Below are positions 14,801 to 14,951 of a DNA stretch of 14,951 nt, in pieces. The stretch's first letter is position 1. Each line of letters starts with the position of its first letter. A model generated the notes under the pieces. It was given only the letters and a program-made list of their open reading frames with translations, made no database searches and was not told the DNA's origin. Origin of the DNA: Desulfobacteraceae bacterium (lineage in GTDB: Bacteria > Desulfobacterota > DSM-4660 > Desulfatiglandales > Desulfatiglandaceae). The stretch is from NCBI GenBank assembly GCA_011048855.1, contig DSCZ01000560.1:1-14951 (forward strand), written 5' to 3'. Made by a program: the position numbers and the translations under genes.

Positions 14801-14829
14801 ATAATAAGATCTTCTGCACTTCCAGTCAA
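14801..14829 (-). promoter_or_regulatory. Sigma-70-type promoter of the regulator-cooS-oxidoreductase unit
   Basis: Read on the minus strand: TTGACT (14824-14829), a 17-bp spacer, then TATTAT (14801-14806). Transcription would begin near 14794, about 53 nt before the regulator start codon and inside the Fur-type operator. The promoter lies between repeat copy C on its upstream side and the operator. Confidence 0.7.
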
Positions 14830-14842
14830 CACTAAAATGAAG

Positions 14843-14946
14843 GCGAGAACTACGAAATATGAAGTTCTCGCAGCGAAGCCCACCGTCACGGCCGGGAGCG
14901 GAAGGCACTACCTGGAAAACAGTCGATACCGACGCCGACGCCGATA
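14843..14946 (+). repeat. Composite dispersed repeat, copy C (at the window edge)
   Basis: Matches copy B over 14845-14946 (96 of 102 positions). In this copy the left end is a perfect hairpin: GCGAGAACT (14843-14851) and AGTTCTCGC (14863-14871) around an 11-nt loop. Four hexads (14923-14946) close the element; the sequence leaves the hexad pattern five bases before the window ends, so the right boundary is probably complete. It starts 13 bp upstream of the -35 box of the cooS-unit promoter. Confidence 0.85.
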
Positions 14947-14951
14947 GGAGA

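Overview
The window reads as a chromosomal segment of a strictly or largely anaerobic, moderately GC-rich bacterium, most likely of the Desulfobacterota (former Deltaproteobacteria) type. That placement is an inference from a Ni-Fe carbon monoxide dehydrogenase, an oxygen-labile [4Fe-4S] L-serine dehydratase and repeat-rich spacers; no 16S rRNA or other phylogenetic marker is present. Ten complete protein genes are well supported, plus the last codons of one gene at the left edge. No tRNA, rRNA, CRISPR array or transposase was seen.

Left half, plus strand (1-5764): the tail of an unidentified gene; an EamA-family (DMT) permease; a one-chain [4Fe-4S] L-serine dehydratase followed by a P1 (S58, DmpA/NylC-type) self-processing hydrolase; and rmlD (rfbD) and rmlB (rfbB) of dTDP-L-rhamnose synthesis. 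The serine dehydratase/P1 pair may act in amino-acid and peptide breakdown. The rml pair serves cell-surface sugar synthesis, but rmlA and rmlC are not in the window.

Right half, minus strand (14741 down to 6007): first a three-gene unit of a PerR-like Fur-family regulator, cooS (CO dehydrogenase catalytic subunit) and an FAD/NAD(P) oxidoreductase. It has a good sigma-70-type promoter (TTGACT, 17 bp, TATTAT), a Fur-family operator just downstream of the -10 box, and a rho-independent terminator after the last gene. Second comes a complete binding-protein-dependent ABC importer (periplasmic protein, fused double permease, ATPase) of the FbpABC/PotABCD class, substrate unknown, with a stem-loop between the binding-protein and permease genes.

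The spacers are the least ordinary part. A composite ~100-bp element ending in CCGACG-type hexads occurs three times, at about 5867, 10845 and 14845. The last two copies match at 96 of 102 positions without gaps, lie exactly 4000 bp apart in the same orientation, and bracket the regulator-cooS-oxidoreductase unit. Separately, degenerate 7-bp-period arrays lie on both sides of the EamA gene and inside the first copy of the composite element. I found no clearly new biochemical system. The best leads are the regulator/operator/CO dehydrogenase arrangement and these two repeat families.
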